A stretch of DNA of 64,000 nt from positions 62,001 to 126,000 of the forward strand of contig CAXXVQ010000002.1 of NCBI GenBank assembly GCA_963662245.2. Direction: 5' to 3'. The position numbers and the translations under genes were made by a program. The DNA is from JAFGVL01 sp963662245 (lineage in GTDB: Bacteria; Bacteroidota; Bacteroidia; Bacteroidales; Paludibacteraceae). Position 1 is the stretch's first letter, and every line of letters begins with the position of its first letter. The notes beneath the pieces were generated by a model, which was not told the origin of the DNA, did not search any database, and saw only the letters and a program-made list of their open reading frames with translations. Below, one piece after another: positions 17,182 to 25,860 of the stretch.

Positions 17182-18660
17182 ATGTCTGCAAACAGTATTC
17201 TAGTTCTCATAATCGCCTACTTTGGTATATTGATTCTAATTTCCTATTTCACGGGAAAGAAATCAACTAACGAAGCATTTTTCCTTGGTAACCGTAAGTC
17301 TCCTTGGTATATTGTTGCATTTGGGATGATTGGCACTTCTATTTCTGGCGTGACATTTATATCAGTTCCGGGTATGGTTCAAAACCAGGGCTATACCTAT
17401 ATGCAGATGGTTTTAGGATTCTTTGTTGGCTACATCGTAGTATCTACCATCCTACTACCTCTATACTATAAACTCAGGCTTACCAGTATATACACATACC
17501 TTAAAAGAAGATTTGGAAATAATGCTTATAAAACCGGAGCTTGGTTTTTCCTTATTTCTAAGATAATAGGTGCTGCTGCACGATTATATATTGTGGCGTT
17601 AATTCTGCAAAGTTTTGTATTTAATGCTTGGCACATCCCTTTTGAAGTTGGCGTTTTCATACTTATCATGCTAGTTTGGCTGTATACTTTCCGTGGTGGT
17701 ATCAAAACTATTATTTGGACAGATGCATTACAAACTCTTTTTCTACTAACAGCTTTAGTCCTTATCATCATAGGCATCCAAAATAAACTTGGACTAAGTA
17801 TAGAAGAAATTTCTAATGGCTTAACTAAAAGTAATTGGACAAAGATGTTTGTGTTTGATGACTGGGTTTCTAAACAAAATTTCTTCAAACAATTCTTTAG
17901 CGGAGTATTTATCACCATTGTGATGACTGGTTTAGACCAAGACATGATGCAGAAGAATCTATCATGTAAAAACATCAAAGAAGCCAAAAAGAACATGTAT
18001 AGCTATGGCTTCATGTTTATCCCTATCAATTTATTATTTTTAAGCATAGGAGCATTAATGTTATTACTTGCTCAACGCGAAGGACTCGACCTACCGGATA
18101 AAGCCGACAAGATTGTCCCCTTCTTTGCGAACGGATACCTAGGAGCACCTGTAAGTGCTTTCTTCTTTATTGGAATTATTGCAGCAGCATTTTCTAGTGC
18201 AGATTCTGCGTTAGCCTCTCTGACAACTTCATTCTCTGTAGACATATTGGATGTTAAACACGAAAATGCTCGCAAAGCAAAACGAGATAGAATGATAGTA
18301 CACCTATGCATCTCGATAGTTTTTGCCTTTATTATTATGTTTATCCATTGGCTTGGAAATACAGAAAGCATTATCAATGTGATTTACAGTGTAGCATCTT
18401 ATACATATGGACCTCTATTGGGGATGTATGCCTTTGGACTGTTTACAAAATTCAAACCTAACGATAAGAAAATCCCTGTTATTGCAATACTTTCACCTGT
18501 TCTTATCGGCACACTAGATATTGTTTCAAAGATCTTTTGGGGTTATGCCTTTGGCACAGAGCTCTTGATTCTTAACGGAGGAATTTGTTTCTTTGGACTA
18601 TGGCTTATCTCTTCGGATAAACAATTTATGAATAATAAAAAACTAGCTATTAAATTATAA
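17182..18660 (+). CDS. Sodium:solute symporter (SSS family)
   Basis: A roughly 492-residue membrane protein with about 13 hydrophobic helices. SSS features include GTSISGVTFISVPG in the unwound first core helix, KIIGAAARLYIVALILQSF, GGIKTIIWTDALQTL, GLDQDMMQKNLSCKN in the Na-binding region, and AAAFSSADSALASLTTSFS late in the protein, where the second sodium site serines usually lie. The solute is unknown: sugars, sialic acid, proline and others are possible. The start at ATG 17182 replaces a TTG at 17161, because a -7 promoter box covers that TTG. engB begins 19 bases downstream. Confidence 0.92.
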   Translation: MSANSILVLIIAYFGILILISYFTGKKSTNEAFFLGNRKSPWYIVAFGMIGTSISGVTFISVPGMVQNQGYTYMQMVLGFFVGYIVVSTILLPLYYKLRLTSIYTYLKRRFGNNAYKTGAWFFLISKIIGAAARLYIVALILQSFVFNAWHIPFEVGVFILIMLVWLYTFRGGIKTIIWTDALQTLFLLTALVLIIIGIQNKLGLSIEEISNGLTKSNWTKMFVFDDWVSKQNFFKQFFSGVFITIVMTGLDQDMMQKNLSCKNIKEAKKNMYSYGFMFIPINLLFLSIGALMLLLAQREGLDLPDKADKIVPFFANGYLGAPVSAFFFIGIIAAAFSSADSALASLTTSFSVDILDVKHENARKAKRDRMIVHLCISIVFAFIIMFIHWLGNTESIINVIYSVASYTYGPLLGMYAFGLFTKFKPNDKKIPVIAILSPVLIGTLDIVSKIFWGYAFGTELLILNGGICFFGLWLISSDKQFMNNKKLAIKL

Positions 18661-18679
18661 CGGACAACTATTAACTAAA

Positions 18680-19273
18680 ATGAGAATAACATTAGCAGAA
18701 TTTGTAATTAGCAATACCGATGTAAATAAATGCCCGGAAGGTAACACACCTGAATTTGCATTTATTGGTCGTTCCAATGTAGGAAAATCGTCACTAATCA
18801 ATATGTTGACCAACCAAAAAGGATTAGCCATGACATCCTCAAAACCTGGAAAAACATTATTGATTAATCACTTTATCATTAATAAGAGTTGGTATCTGGT
18901 TGACCTTCCGGGATATGGTTATGCAAGAGCAAGCAAAACTCAACGAGAAAAGCTTCGCCAAATCATTGAACGCTATATAATAATGCGCGAACAGCTATAT
19001 AATCTGTTTGTACTAATAGACAGTCGCCTTGAACCACAAAAGATTGACTTGGATTTTATGAACTGGCTAGGAGAAAGCCAAGTTCCATTTTCAATAGTAT
19101 TTACTAAAACTGACAAACAATCAGCTTCAAAAACTTCAGAAAATATTCAACGCTATAAAACACGACTTCTTGAAGAATGGGAAGAACTACCTCCAATATT
19201 TATTACCTCAGCTGAAAAGAAAATCGGTGGCGAGGAAATATTAGACTACATAGGAACTATACTTGAACAATAG
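18680..19273 (+). CDS. engB: Ribosome biogenesis GTPase EngB (YihA/YsxC)
   Basis: The 197-residue protein has all the GTPase motifs: GRSNVGKS (G1, 30-37), SKPGKT (G2, 54-59), DLPGYGYA (G3, 75-82), TKTD (G4, 142-145) and a G5-like SAEK near 177. It is essential for assembly of the large ribosomal subunit in other bacteria. Length matches the family. It follows the SSS symporter in an operon, with a strong terminator 8 bases after the stop. Confidence 0.97.
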   Translation: MRITLAEFVISNTDVNKCPEGNTPEFAFIGRSNVGKSSLINMLTNQKGLAMTSSKPGKTLLINHFIINKSWYLVDLPGYGYARASKTQREKLRQIIERYIIMREQLYNLFVLIDSRLEPQKIDLDFMNWLGESQVPFSIVFTKTDKQSASKTSENIQRYKTRLLEEWEELPPIFITSAEKKIGGEEILDYIGTILEQ

Positions 19274-19280
19274 AATAAAA

Positions 19281-19310
19281 AAAGCCTTTAACGATTAAGT
19301 TAAAGGCTTT
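19281..19310. terminator. Bidirectional terminator
   Basis: A perfect 12-bp stem (19281-19292 with 19299-19310, 6-base loop) carries a run of nine T on the plus strand and a matching A run on the left, so it can serve engB and the convergent gene at 19330. Confidence 0.9.
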
Positions 19311-19329
19311 TTTTTTATTACTGATTTTA

Positions 19330-20217
19330 TCACTTTTCTTTCTTAGACTCTCCTTTTTCAGCTGCTGCTTTCTTTCTTTCCTCTTGTTGCATTTGCATTG
19401 CTTTTTTAGCTTCAATGCGCTCTTTCATTTTTTCTTTCTTTTGGCGCTCTTTTTCTTTCTTAGCTTCTTTTTTACGCTTTGCTTTCAACTTTTTAAGCTC
19501 TTTCTTTTGTTTTACTTTAAGAGCTTTCTTTTGTTGTGGAGAAAGGTAATCTGGTTCTGGATATTCTTCAATCTTGGGTTGAATTACCTCTGGTTGAATA
19601 TAACGAACAGCTTGAATTGTAGTATCACATTTTACCTGAGTAAAAGCCATGCTTGTTATATGTCCAAAAGATCCAAATACACCTCTTGATGATTTTCTAG
19701 AAACTCCTGCTTCAACAAATCCTGTTACAGATGAATAGTTCTTTTGTAAGTTAAAGTCAATCTTATAAGTATAAAGAACAGTATCTAAAGTATTCTCTAC
19801 CATATATGCTGTATATGCGCTATCCCATAAGATCACTTCATATATTGGCAAGCAAAAAGTTGTATCATCATATAGAGTTTGATTCACTTCTAGCAAACCC
19901 ATTGCAATTTTCTTTTGATCCAATGTCAAAGAGAAACTTTCCTTACTTGGGCTTAACTCACCTAGAAATGCCTTAACGGCTCTAATATCTCCTAAAAGCG
20001 GCTCTTTTTTCTTAATACTATCTTCACGAGCTAACCATGCTTGCAAAAGATCTAATTGTCCAACCACTTTGTCAAATTCAACACTGTCCTTAACTCCTGC
20101 TTTGAATTGATCTACAGCATCAGAGAACTTTCCTTGATAATAGAAAATATCTTCTCCCGCAAAGGCTGTAAATACATAAGCAAATACAAAAGTTACAACT
20201 AAAAAAGCTTTCTTCAT
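19330..20217 (-). CDS. Exported protein with lysine/glutamate-rich C-terminal tail
   Basis: A 295-residue protein that I cannot assign to a family. A signal peptide (about 1-20) is followed by a helical region, FYYQGKFSDAVDQFKAGV, that might be one tetratricopeptide-like turn. A mixed region to about 215 follows, then a tail of about 75 residues almost entirely K, E, A, R and Q with no prolines after QQKKALK, very likely a long charged coiled coil or single helix. Expressed from the TATCTTTG box at 20267. Its subcellular site is probably periplasm. Function unknown. Confidence 0.72.
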   Translation of the reverse strand: MKKAFLVVTFVFAYVFTAFAGEDIFYYQGKFSDAVDQFKAGVKDSVEFDKVVGQLDLLQAWLAREDSIKKKEPLLGDIRAVKAFLGELSPSKESFSLTLDQKKIAMGLLEVNQTLYDDTTFCLPIYEVILWDSAYTAYMVENTLDTVLYTYKIDFNLQKNYSSVTGFVEAGVSRKSSRGVFGSFGHITSMAFTQVKCDTTIQAVRYIQPEVIQPKIEEYPEPDYLSPQQKKALKVKQKKELKKLKAKRKKEAKKEKERQKKEKMKERIEAKKAMQMQQEERKKAAAEKGESKKEK

Positions 20218-20266
20218 AGTAAAATATTCTTTTGATTTCTTTTAGGTTATCATGTTTTTCGGCAAG

Positions 20267-20274
20267 CAAAGATA
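20267..20274 (-). promoter_or_regulatory. -7 box for the coiled-tail protein gene
   Basis: On the minus strand TATCTTTG matches TAnnTTTG and is 50 bases before the ATG at 20217. No convincing -33 element was seen. Confidence 0.45.
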
Positions 20275-20359
20275 GTCAAATTTTCATTATTCATTAATTT
20301 ATGTGAATCAATGCTTATTTTTTTGTTTTTTTTAAGTTAAGAAAAATTTTTTAACAAAA

Positions 20360-21697
20360 TTATTTCCCTCTTATAAGATTAATATCACCCTTTTTCTTGT
20401 ACTTAACATGTTCTTTAGAGTTTGTTTTATAATCGGCACCAACAGCCTCAATAATATAATAATAAGGACCCGGGTTAGCCATTTTCCCATTAATGCGTCC
20501 ATCCCATCCTTTTCCCGGATCGGACCACGAAAACACCTTACGCCCCCATCGATTATAAACAACTCCATGAAAACTAATTAATGACTTGTAAGCGACTCTA
20601 AATTCGTCATTTTTTCCATCACCATTAGGTGTAAACACATTGGGAACTTCCAAATATGACTCAACCACAGTAACTGTAAGAGAATCAAAATCACTACAAT
20701 ATTCATTACTTGAACGCAGTTTCACTGTATAAAGTCCTGCATTTTTAAATGTATATCGCAAATCAGTATCTGAATAATATACTGAATTATTAGGATTATC
20801 AGTAGGAACAAAATACCATTCAAAATTCTTTGCTATAGGTATATTTGCGTTACTTGTAAACGCAATAACCAATGGTGCAGAACCACCTAATGTACCGGAA
20901 GTTCTATCAATCTCATTTAATGATTCTCGCTCAGAAACAACACCTTGCATATTTTGAGTAACAGCTACTGTTTCATACAAACTACTTGTTATGGCTTGTA
21001 ATTGAATATTTAAGGCTTTCATAAACTGATCTCCTACTACTCTAAAATAAGTATTAGTATAAGGTGCATCAACTTCAAAATCTATAGAAAATGGAGAGTT
21101 GGAATAACTTGACGCAGTTTTCTCATCGGTAAGCTCTTCGGTTAAATATGATAGTGATGAATCATCCCAACTCAAAGTATTGTACTTAATCTCAAACTTC
21201 CTATCTAAAGTCTTTTGAACACTAAACTCATTATAATAATACATTGCAGGCAATTTTGTAAAAGCAACATTCACTATAACTGTTGTACAAGGTGTTGAAC
21301 TCTTATATGCTGAAACTGAATCAATTTGAAATTGATAATCCTTTTCATCAAAAACCCACACATATTTTATTTCCGAATCAAACTCTAGAATATATCCGCC
21401 CGGAGTTAAATCATCTAGTGAAGTAGTAGTCGTATTATTTTCAGTTTTCAGCCAAACCTTTGATGAAGGAGATGTAGAATATTGATACCAAGAAAAATCT
21501 GTAACATTAGATGCAGTATAACCAATAACACCACTACCAGATGAACCGGTTTCATTATTAAAAACAAACACTTCATCTATACCACTTAGACTTACATCTA
21601 AATCGGTTGATTTCACACCATTAGTCACATAAAACTGGGCACTAAGTGAAAACAGCACCAGAACAATAAAGGATAATAATACAAATAGTCTTTTCAT
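20360..21697 (-). CDS. Secreted protein with PKD-like domain and T9SS type B (CHU_C) C-terminus
   Basis: The 445-residue protein starts with a signal peptide (MKRLFVLLSFIVLVLFSLSA) and has beta-rich middle repeats. A PKD-like domain lies near 270-345 (FEWYFVPTDNPNNS, then YTFKNAGLYTVKL). The end from about 350 is a gliding-motility-type CHU_C domain: VPNVFTPNGDGKNDEF, YNRWGRKVF, GKGWDGRINGK and PYYYIIEA. That domain is a sorting signal for the type IX secretion system, so the protein should reach the surface or medium. It has its own promoter. Confidence 0.85.
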   Translation of the reverse strand: MKRLFVLLSFIVLVLFSLSAQFYVTNGVKSTDLDVSLSGIDEVFVFNNETGSSGSGVIGYTASNVTDFSWYQYSTSPSSKVWLKTENNTTTTSLDDLTPGGYILEFDSEIKYVWVFDEKDYQFQIDSVSAYKSSTPCTTVIVNVAFTKLPAMYYYNEFSVQKTLDRKFEIKYNTLSWDDSSLSYLTEELTDEKTASSYSNSPFSIDFEVDAPYTNTYFRVVGDQFMKALNIQLQAITSSLYETVAVTQNMQGVVSERESLNEIDRTSGTLGGSAPLVIAFTSNANIPIAKNFEWYFVPTDNPNNSVYYSDTDLRYTFKNAGLYTVKLRSSNEYCSDFDSLTVTVVESYLEVPNVFTPNGDGKNDEFRVAYKSLISFHGVVYNRWGRKVFSWSDPGKGWDGRINGKMANPGPYYYIIEAVGADYKTNSKEHVKYKKKGDINLIRGK

Positions 21698-21724
21698 TGA
21701 ATAAACAGCTCAGAATGAAGCATC

Positions 21725-21754
21725 CAAAATTACAAAAAAATATTTGCTATCAAA
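21725..21754 (-). promoter_or_regulatory. Promoter of the CHU_C gene
   Basis: On the minus strand TAATTTTG (21725-21732) serves as -7 box and TTTG (21751-21754) as -33 box, with an 18-base spacer. It ends 28 bases before the ATG at 21697. It is the best-spaced Bacteroidota promoter in the window. Confidence 0.55.
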
Positions 21755-21873
21755 GGTTTAGCTTTTAAAGATTAAGCCGAGGTTAATTACAAATATGAAC
21801 GAGAAATAGGCTTAATAATTGTATTACACAAGTCAAAATCAGATGAATAAAATTAGAAACTAAGCTTTTTTTT

Positions 21874-21881
21874 TAACTTTG
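21874..21881 (+). promoter_or_regulatory. -7 box of the LysM gene
   Basis: TAACTTTG matches TAnnTTTG and sits directly after a T tract, 53 bases before the ATG at 21935. No -33 TTTG at the usual distance. Confidence 0.5.
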
Positions 21882-21934
21882 CAGGAATTTGAAATTTTAG
21901 TTGGAGATTTTGCATATAAAAAACCTAAGATAAG

Positions 21935-23872
21935 ATGTTAAGAATATCACTCACTACCCTAATTATTGTACTACTGCAAGTTAACAGTTTATTATTTGCC
22001 CAAAATGACTCACTTAGAAAAGTGTTTCAAAATGGAAAAGAATTTTACATCTACCAGATTCAAGAAGGTGAAGGTCTTTACAAGATTAGCAAAAAATTCA
22101 ATATCACTCAAGAAGAATTAATTCAATATAATCCAAGTACTACTTCCGGAGTAAAAGAGGGAATGAATATCCGTATCCCTATCGTTTCATATAGAAAAGC
22201 TATGATTGAAAAATCTTTCAACAAAGCTCCAGCAGAAAGGACACCAACAAATACTAGCTCTCAAAAAAACGATGACGACTTCATTACCCACACTGTAGTT
22301 AAAGGAGAAACTATATATGCTTTAACAAAAAAATACGGTGTAACTTCAGATGATTTATACAAAAATAATCCGTCATTAAATGATGGACTAAAAGTAGGCT
22401 CAGAGCTACTTATTCCGAAGAAAAATACACCAGCTCCTCCTGCAGTTCAAATAAAAAAAGAAACTGTTACTATTGCAGCTACTCACGAATCAGCTACCTA
22501 TATTACGCATACTGTTCAAGCTAAAGAAACCTTATATGGCATTAGCAAACAATATGGAGTAACTATCGGTTCTTTAAATGAGCTTAATCCAGAACTGGCA
22601 GATGGCTTAAAAGTTGGTCAGACAATTAAAATCCCGTTAAGACTAGAACCTGCGATTCAAGTGCAACCAACTAAACCTGCACAAGCAAAAAGCACTGCTT
22701 CTACTGCTCCTAGCACACCTGTAATTCCTATTAAAACAACGGTGATACCACCTGTAACACCATCCATAAATACACCAAGCAGCACTAAAAACATTAGCAT
22801 GCTTAAACCTACAGATATGGTTGTAAGAGTAACTGTTCTTATGCCATTTATGCTAAGTGAAATCAATAAACAAGATAGAACTATAGACAAGTTTGTTGAG
22901 TTCTATGATGGAATATTATTAGGTGTAAAAAAACTGAAAGAAGAAGGCTTATCTGTTGAACTTTCGATTTATGATATTGAAAAATCAGAAGAGAAGGTTA
23001 AAGAGATTCTTGAAAAGAATCCTAACATCAAGAAATCAAATTTAATTATTGGGCCAGCATATAGCATGCAAGTAAATGCCTTAGCTGAATTCTCAAAAGC
23101 TAACAACATCCCATTAGTGGTACCTTTTACTTCTAAAATAGATAACATCTATAATTACCCTTTACTATTCCAAAACAATGCCCCACAACAAATTCAACAC
23201 AAAGCAGCTGCTAGCGCTTTTGTTTCAAAATTTGCAGATAAAAACATTGTAATCTTTAACTTCAATAAAGATTCTGAGGATGAAGGAAGTGAGTTTGCAA
23301 GAGCATTAGTTCCTATCCTAAAAGAAAACAATATTAATTTCCAAAGCGTTCAGTTTACTCAAGAAGTATTCTCTTCAATAGCAAACTACTTCCCTACTGG
23401 AAAAGAAACTATTCTTGTGTTAGCTACAGACAAATACAACTTAGTTAAAGATGTGGTTGCAAAGGTTAAACAACTTAACAATCAAGCTTTAAGACCAATA
23501 TCTGTTTTTGGATTCTCAAAATGGGAAAATTCGCTTCAAGATTACCCATCTACATATTACTACTCAACATTCTATATTGATAGAAACAGAAAAGAAGTTG
23601 CATTATATCGAAACAAATTCAAACAAGAATTCGGCTACCCTTCAACTTCAAATCCTCGCTTTGATTTAATGGGCTATGACCTTGCTACTTATTTCATTAA
23701 AGCAATAAACCTTTATGGAACCAAAATGCCTAGTAAATTAAGTGAATATCAACAAGCATACACATTACAGTCGGATTTCAACTTTGTACAGTTTAAAAGT
23801 GGTGGATATTTAAATCATGGCATCTCAATTATTCATTATAAAGAAAACGAAGGTTTTTCTGTAGTAGAATAA
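21935..23872 (+). CDS. Three-LysM protein fused to a periplasmic-binding-like (PBP1-type) domain
   Basis: A 645-residue exported protein (signal peptide about 1-22). Three LysM domains lie at about 39-82, 118-161 and 190-234, each with the VKGETIYALTKKYG-type start and a LKVGxxLxIP end. A Pro/Thr/Ala/Lys linker (about 235-300) follows. The remainder is a type I periplasmic-binding fold: VTVLMPFML, then FYDGILLGVKKLKEEGLS, NLIIGPAYSMQVNALAEFSK and a second lobe ending in LMGYDLATYFIKAI. LysM would bind peptidoglycan, and the second part may sense or act structurally. Ligand unknown. Transcribed alone from a -7 box and closed by a terminator. Confidence 0.88.
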   Translation: MLRISLTTLIIVLLQVNSLLFAQNDSLRKVFQNGKEFYIYQIQEGEGLYKISKKFNITQEELIQYNPSTTSGVKEGMNIRIPIVSYRKAMIEKSFNKAPAERTPTNTSSQKNDDDFITHTVVKGETIYALTKKYGVTSDDLYKNNPSLNDGLKVGSELLIPKKNTPAPPAVQIKKETVTIAATHESATYITHTVQAKETLYGISKQYGVTIGSLNELNPELADGLKVGQTIKIPLRLEPAIQVQPTKPAQAKSTASTAPSTPVIPIKTTVIPPVTPSINTPSSTKNISMLKPTDMVVRVTVLMPFMLSEINKQDRTIDKFVEFYDGILLGVKKLKEEGLSVELSIYDIEKSEEKVKEILEKNPNIKKSNLIIGPAYSMQVNALAEFSKANNIPLVVPFTSKIDNIYNYPLLFQNNAPQQIQHKAAASAFVSKFADKNIVIFNFNKDSEDEGSEFARALVPILKENNINFQSVQFTQEVFSSIANYFPTGKETILVLATDKYNLVKDVVAKVKQLNNQALRPISVFGFSKWENSLQDYPSTYYYSTFYIDRNRKEVALYRNKFKQEFGYPSTSNPRFDLMGYDLATYFIKAINLYGTKMPSKLSEYQQAYTLQSDFNFVQFKSGGYLNHGISIIHYKENEGFSVVE

Positions 23873-23890
23873 TCAACTCAACATAAAAAA

Positions 23891-23923
23891 AGAAAGCCGA
23901 TAACATAATGTTATCGGCTTTCT
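23891..23923. terminator. Bidirectional terminator between convergent units
   Basis: A 14-bp perfect stem (23891-23904 with 23910-23923) lengthened by A/T pairs, with a T run on the right and an A run on the left. It serves the LysM gene and the minus-strand DUF4293 gene that ends the polysaccharide operon. Confidence 0.9.
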
Positions 23924-23942
23924 TTTTTACTCAATATATCTT

Positions 23943-24401
23943 TTATCGTATTCTGTCAAATGATCTAACAAGTGCTTCGTCTTTACCAATTGCTCTAATA
24001 GCTAAATAAGTTAATATAGCAGATACAAGTGGAAATGCAACCGGCATTCTCAAATGAAAATCAAGATTCCCATCTTTACCTGCAATATAAATATACATTG
24101 ATAGCAAAATATAATATCCTATCATGAGGATTGCATTAAATACATTAAGTCTGATTTGAATAATGCGTTTCTTAAAAAAGAATACCGCAACCAATGAAAT
24201 TATTGCAATTATAATTTCTATAATTGATAGAAACATTGTATTTAATATTAATTCAGGTTTTGTAGAAACAGACTGTATGCCAAAGAAATTTAGCACATAC
24301 TCTCCTGATACTCCTGTAAAATCAACAATTGGAGTAGTCAGCATTACAGCAAATAAAATTGCCACTACTACCATATAAAAAGTTTGAATCCTTTGCCACA
24401 T
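23943..24401 (-). CDS. DUF4293 family membrane protein
   Basis: A 152-residue inner-membrane protein with four hydrophobic helices (about 7-27, 55-75, 85-108 and 120-142). The start MWQRIQTFYMVVVAILF is the hallmark of the Bacteroidota family DUF4293, often seen as MIQRIQT. It starts 10 bases after the WlbA-like gene and is the last gene of the polysaccharide operon, but this is probably a chromosomal neighbour riding on the transcript, not a sugar gene. Function unknown. Confidence 0.85.
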   Translation of the reverse strand: MWQRIQTFYMVVVAILFAVMLTTPIVDFTGVSGEYVLNFFGIQSVSTKPELILNTMFLSIIEIIIAIISLVAVFFFKKRIIQIRLNVFNAILMIGYYILLSMYIYIAGKDGNLDFHLRMPVAFPLVSAILTYLAIRAIGKDEALVRSFDRIR

Positions 24402-24411
24402 AATTTTCTAT

Positions 24412-25437
24412 CTATTTTTGTTTTTTCCACTGTTTATCACGCACATCATAAATACGCTCTATAATATCCACCACTTTTAATCCTTCAAGAATATTAGTCG
24501 TAATAGTTCCTCTTTCTTTTAATTTATCTACCACATTTTGGATTACATAATGATGATTTTGAGCTGACCCCTTATATAAACCATAATCATTTGGAGGATT
24601 AGATGCAGCCAATTCAGGCATTACATAATCTTTGATATGACAATATGCAACCTCGTTCATATATTGTCCGGCAACCTTAACAGTTCCATTTGATCCAATA
24701 ATTGTGATACTACTTTCAAGATTTGTATCGTAAACAGCTGTAGAATAATTAATATTACCCATACCCCCATTTACAAAATCGAAACTAACAACTCCACTAT
24801 CTTCGAAATCAGTTAATTTTTGGTGTGAAAAATCATGGAAGTTTCCACGGATATTTTCAATATCACCAAATAACCAATACATAATATCTATAAAGTGAGA
24901 AAACTGTGTAAATAAAGTTCCACCATCAAGTTTCCCATCTCCATGCCAGTTACCCGGTTTGTAATAACGATCATCACGATTCCAATAACAGTTTAACTGA
25001 ACCATGAAAATATCACCTAAAGTTTCATTATCAACCAATTCTTTCAACCAAACCGAAGGTGGTGAATATCGATTTTGCATTACACAAAATACATGGCGAG
25101 AATATTCTAAAGACTTAAAAAGAATCTTTTCTGCATCCATCTTAGTTAGAGCAATAGGCTTCTCAACTACGACATGAAAACGCTTCTCAAGACATTTAAT
25201 TGCATATTCCGCATGATATCCATTTGGAGTACAAATATTTACTACATCAGCCTCTATCCCTGAAGCTAAAAAATCATCAATTGAAGTAAAATACGGCACC
25301 TCAATATCTGCTAAATTTACATCTTCTTTTGGCAAAATATCACATACAGCAACTAATTCTGAGTTTGGATCACGACGAATCATTTCTGCATGTCTTTTAC
25401 CAATGTGCCCCTGCCCGATTACAGCAAATTTTATCAT
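24412..25437 (-). CDS. Gfo/Idh/MocA oxidoreductase, WlbA/WbpB-like UDP-GlcNAcA 3-dehydrogenase
   Basis: The 341-residue product (start at ATG 25437) has GQGHIGKRH at 8-16 as the NAD loop and VEKPIALTK (91-99) with the catalytic Lys93. It continues with DGGTLFTQFSHFIDIMYWLF carrying the His of the sugar site. It resembles WlbA/WbpB, which oxidises UDP-N-acetylglucosaminuronate at C3. The longer reading from 25473 adds 12 residues from a repeat spacer, so I reject it. WlbB- and WlbC-like genes upstream support the assignment, with specificity inferred. A pseudogene separates it from WlbB. Confidence 0.85.
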   Translation of the reverse strand: MIKFAVIGQGHIGKRHAEMIRRDPNSELVAVCDILPKEDVNLADIEVPYFTSIDDFLASGIEADVVNICTPNGYHAEYAIKCLEKRFHVVVEKPIALTKMDAEKILFKSLEYSRHVFCVMQNRYSPPSVWLKELVDNETLGDIFMVQLNCYWNRDDRYYKPGNWHGDGKLDGGTLFTQFSHFIDIMYWLFGDIENIRGNFHDFSHQKLTDFEDSGVVSFDFVNGGMGNINYSTAVYDTNLESSITIIGSNGTVKVAGQYMNEVAYCHIKDYVMPELAASNPPNDYGLYKGSAQNHHYVIQNVVDKLKERGTITTNILEGLKVVDIIERIYDVRDKQWKKQK

Positions 25438-25476
25438 ATTCTTAATTTTCAATTTCCAATAACCAATTTTCAATTA
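25437..25476. repeat. AATTGGAAATT-type spacer, copy 1
   Basis: AT-rich spacer with AATTTTCAATTTCC and ACCAATTTTCAATT units between the S23 pseudogene and the WlbA-like gene. Related spacers lie at 25841-25860 and 26440-26516. Such AATTGGAAATTG tracts are common around S23 genes in Bacteroidota, as known to me. Confidence 0.55.
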
Positions 25477-25830
25477 GTTTTTCACTACTTTAAGCTTGGT
25501 TGTATGAATTATTTTTGTCAATAATTTTTGTATTTCTTTTAAATCCACCAATAATTTATCACTTGATGGATAAGTTTCAGCAGCATTACAAACTTCTAAC
25601 CAATAGGCCGTTTCTTAAGCTTCCTTAGCTGCTATTTTCAATTTATGAATGAAGTCATTTAGACTTTAAGCGTGTTGTGATTCACGAACATTAGCTCCGA
25701 TTGAGCTTGCCGATTTTAATAACTGATTTGCAACAACAAACTTTCTATTTTCTTCTAATAACTCAACAAACTGAATTGATTTAAGTGTAAATTGAAATGA
25801 CTTATTCAAAATAACATTCTCTCTTTCCAT
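25474..25830 (-). pseudogene. S23/IVP four-helix-bundle protein, broken by two in-frame stops
   Basis: Read from ATG 25828-25830 the frame gives MERENVILNKSFQFTLKSIQ, then ANQLLKSASSIGANVRESQH and IHKLKIAAKEA, the typical 23S rRNA-intervening-sequence (S23, four-helix bundle) family. Length is 118 codons to the TAA at 25474, about normal for the family. Two in-frame TAA codons interrupt it at codon 55 (25666-25668, where family members usually have Glu after ESxHA) and codon 72 (25615-25617, where Gln is usual). The rest of the frame, with no indel, is intact, so decay is recent. The function of stand-alone S23 proteins is unclear. It lies between two sugar-biosynthesis genes and is flanked by repeat spacers. 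Confidence 0.85.
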
Positions 25831-25840
25831 GAGTCTCTTA

Positions 25841-25860
25841 TATAAATTGGAAATTATTAA
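25841..25860. repeat. AATTGGAAATT-type spacer, copy 2
   Basis: Contains a 17-base sequence (25844-25860) identical to 26500-26516. It covers the stop codon of the WlbB-like gene. Confidence 0.55.

Noticed and set aside
20336..20355. AT palindrome downstream of the CHU_C gene
   Set aside because: It has no loop and is followed by A, not T, on the relevant strand, so it cannot act as an intrinsic terminator.
25438..25473. Twelve extra residues before the WlbA-like protein
   Set aside because: They are encoded by the AT-rich repeat spacer and precede MIKFAVIGQGHIG, the family start.
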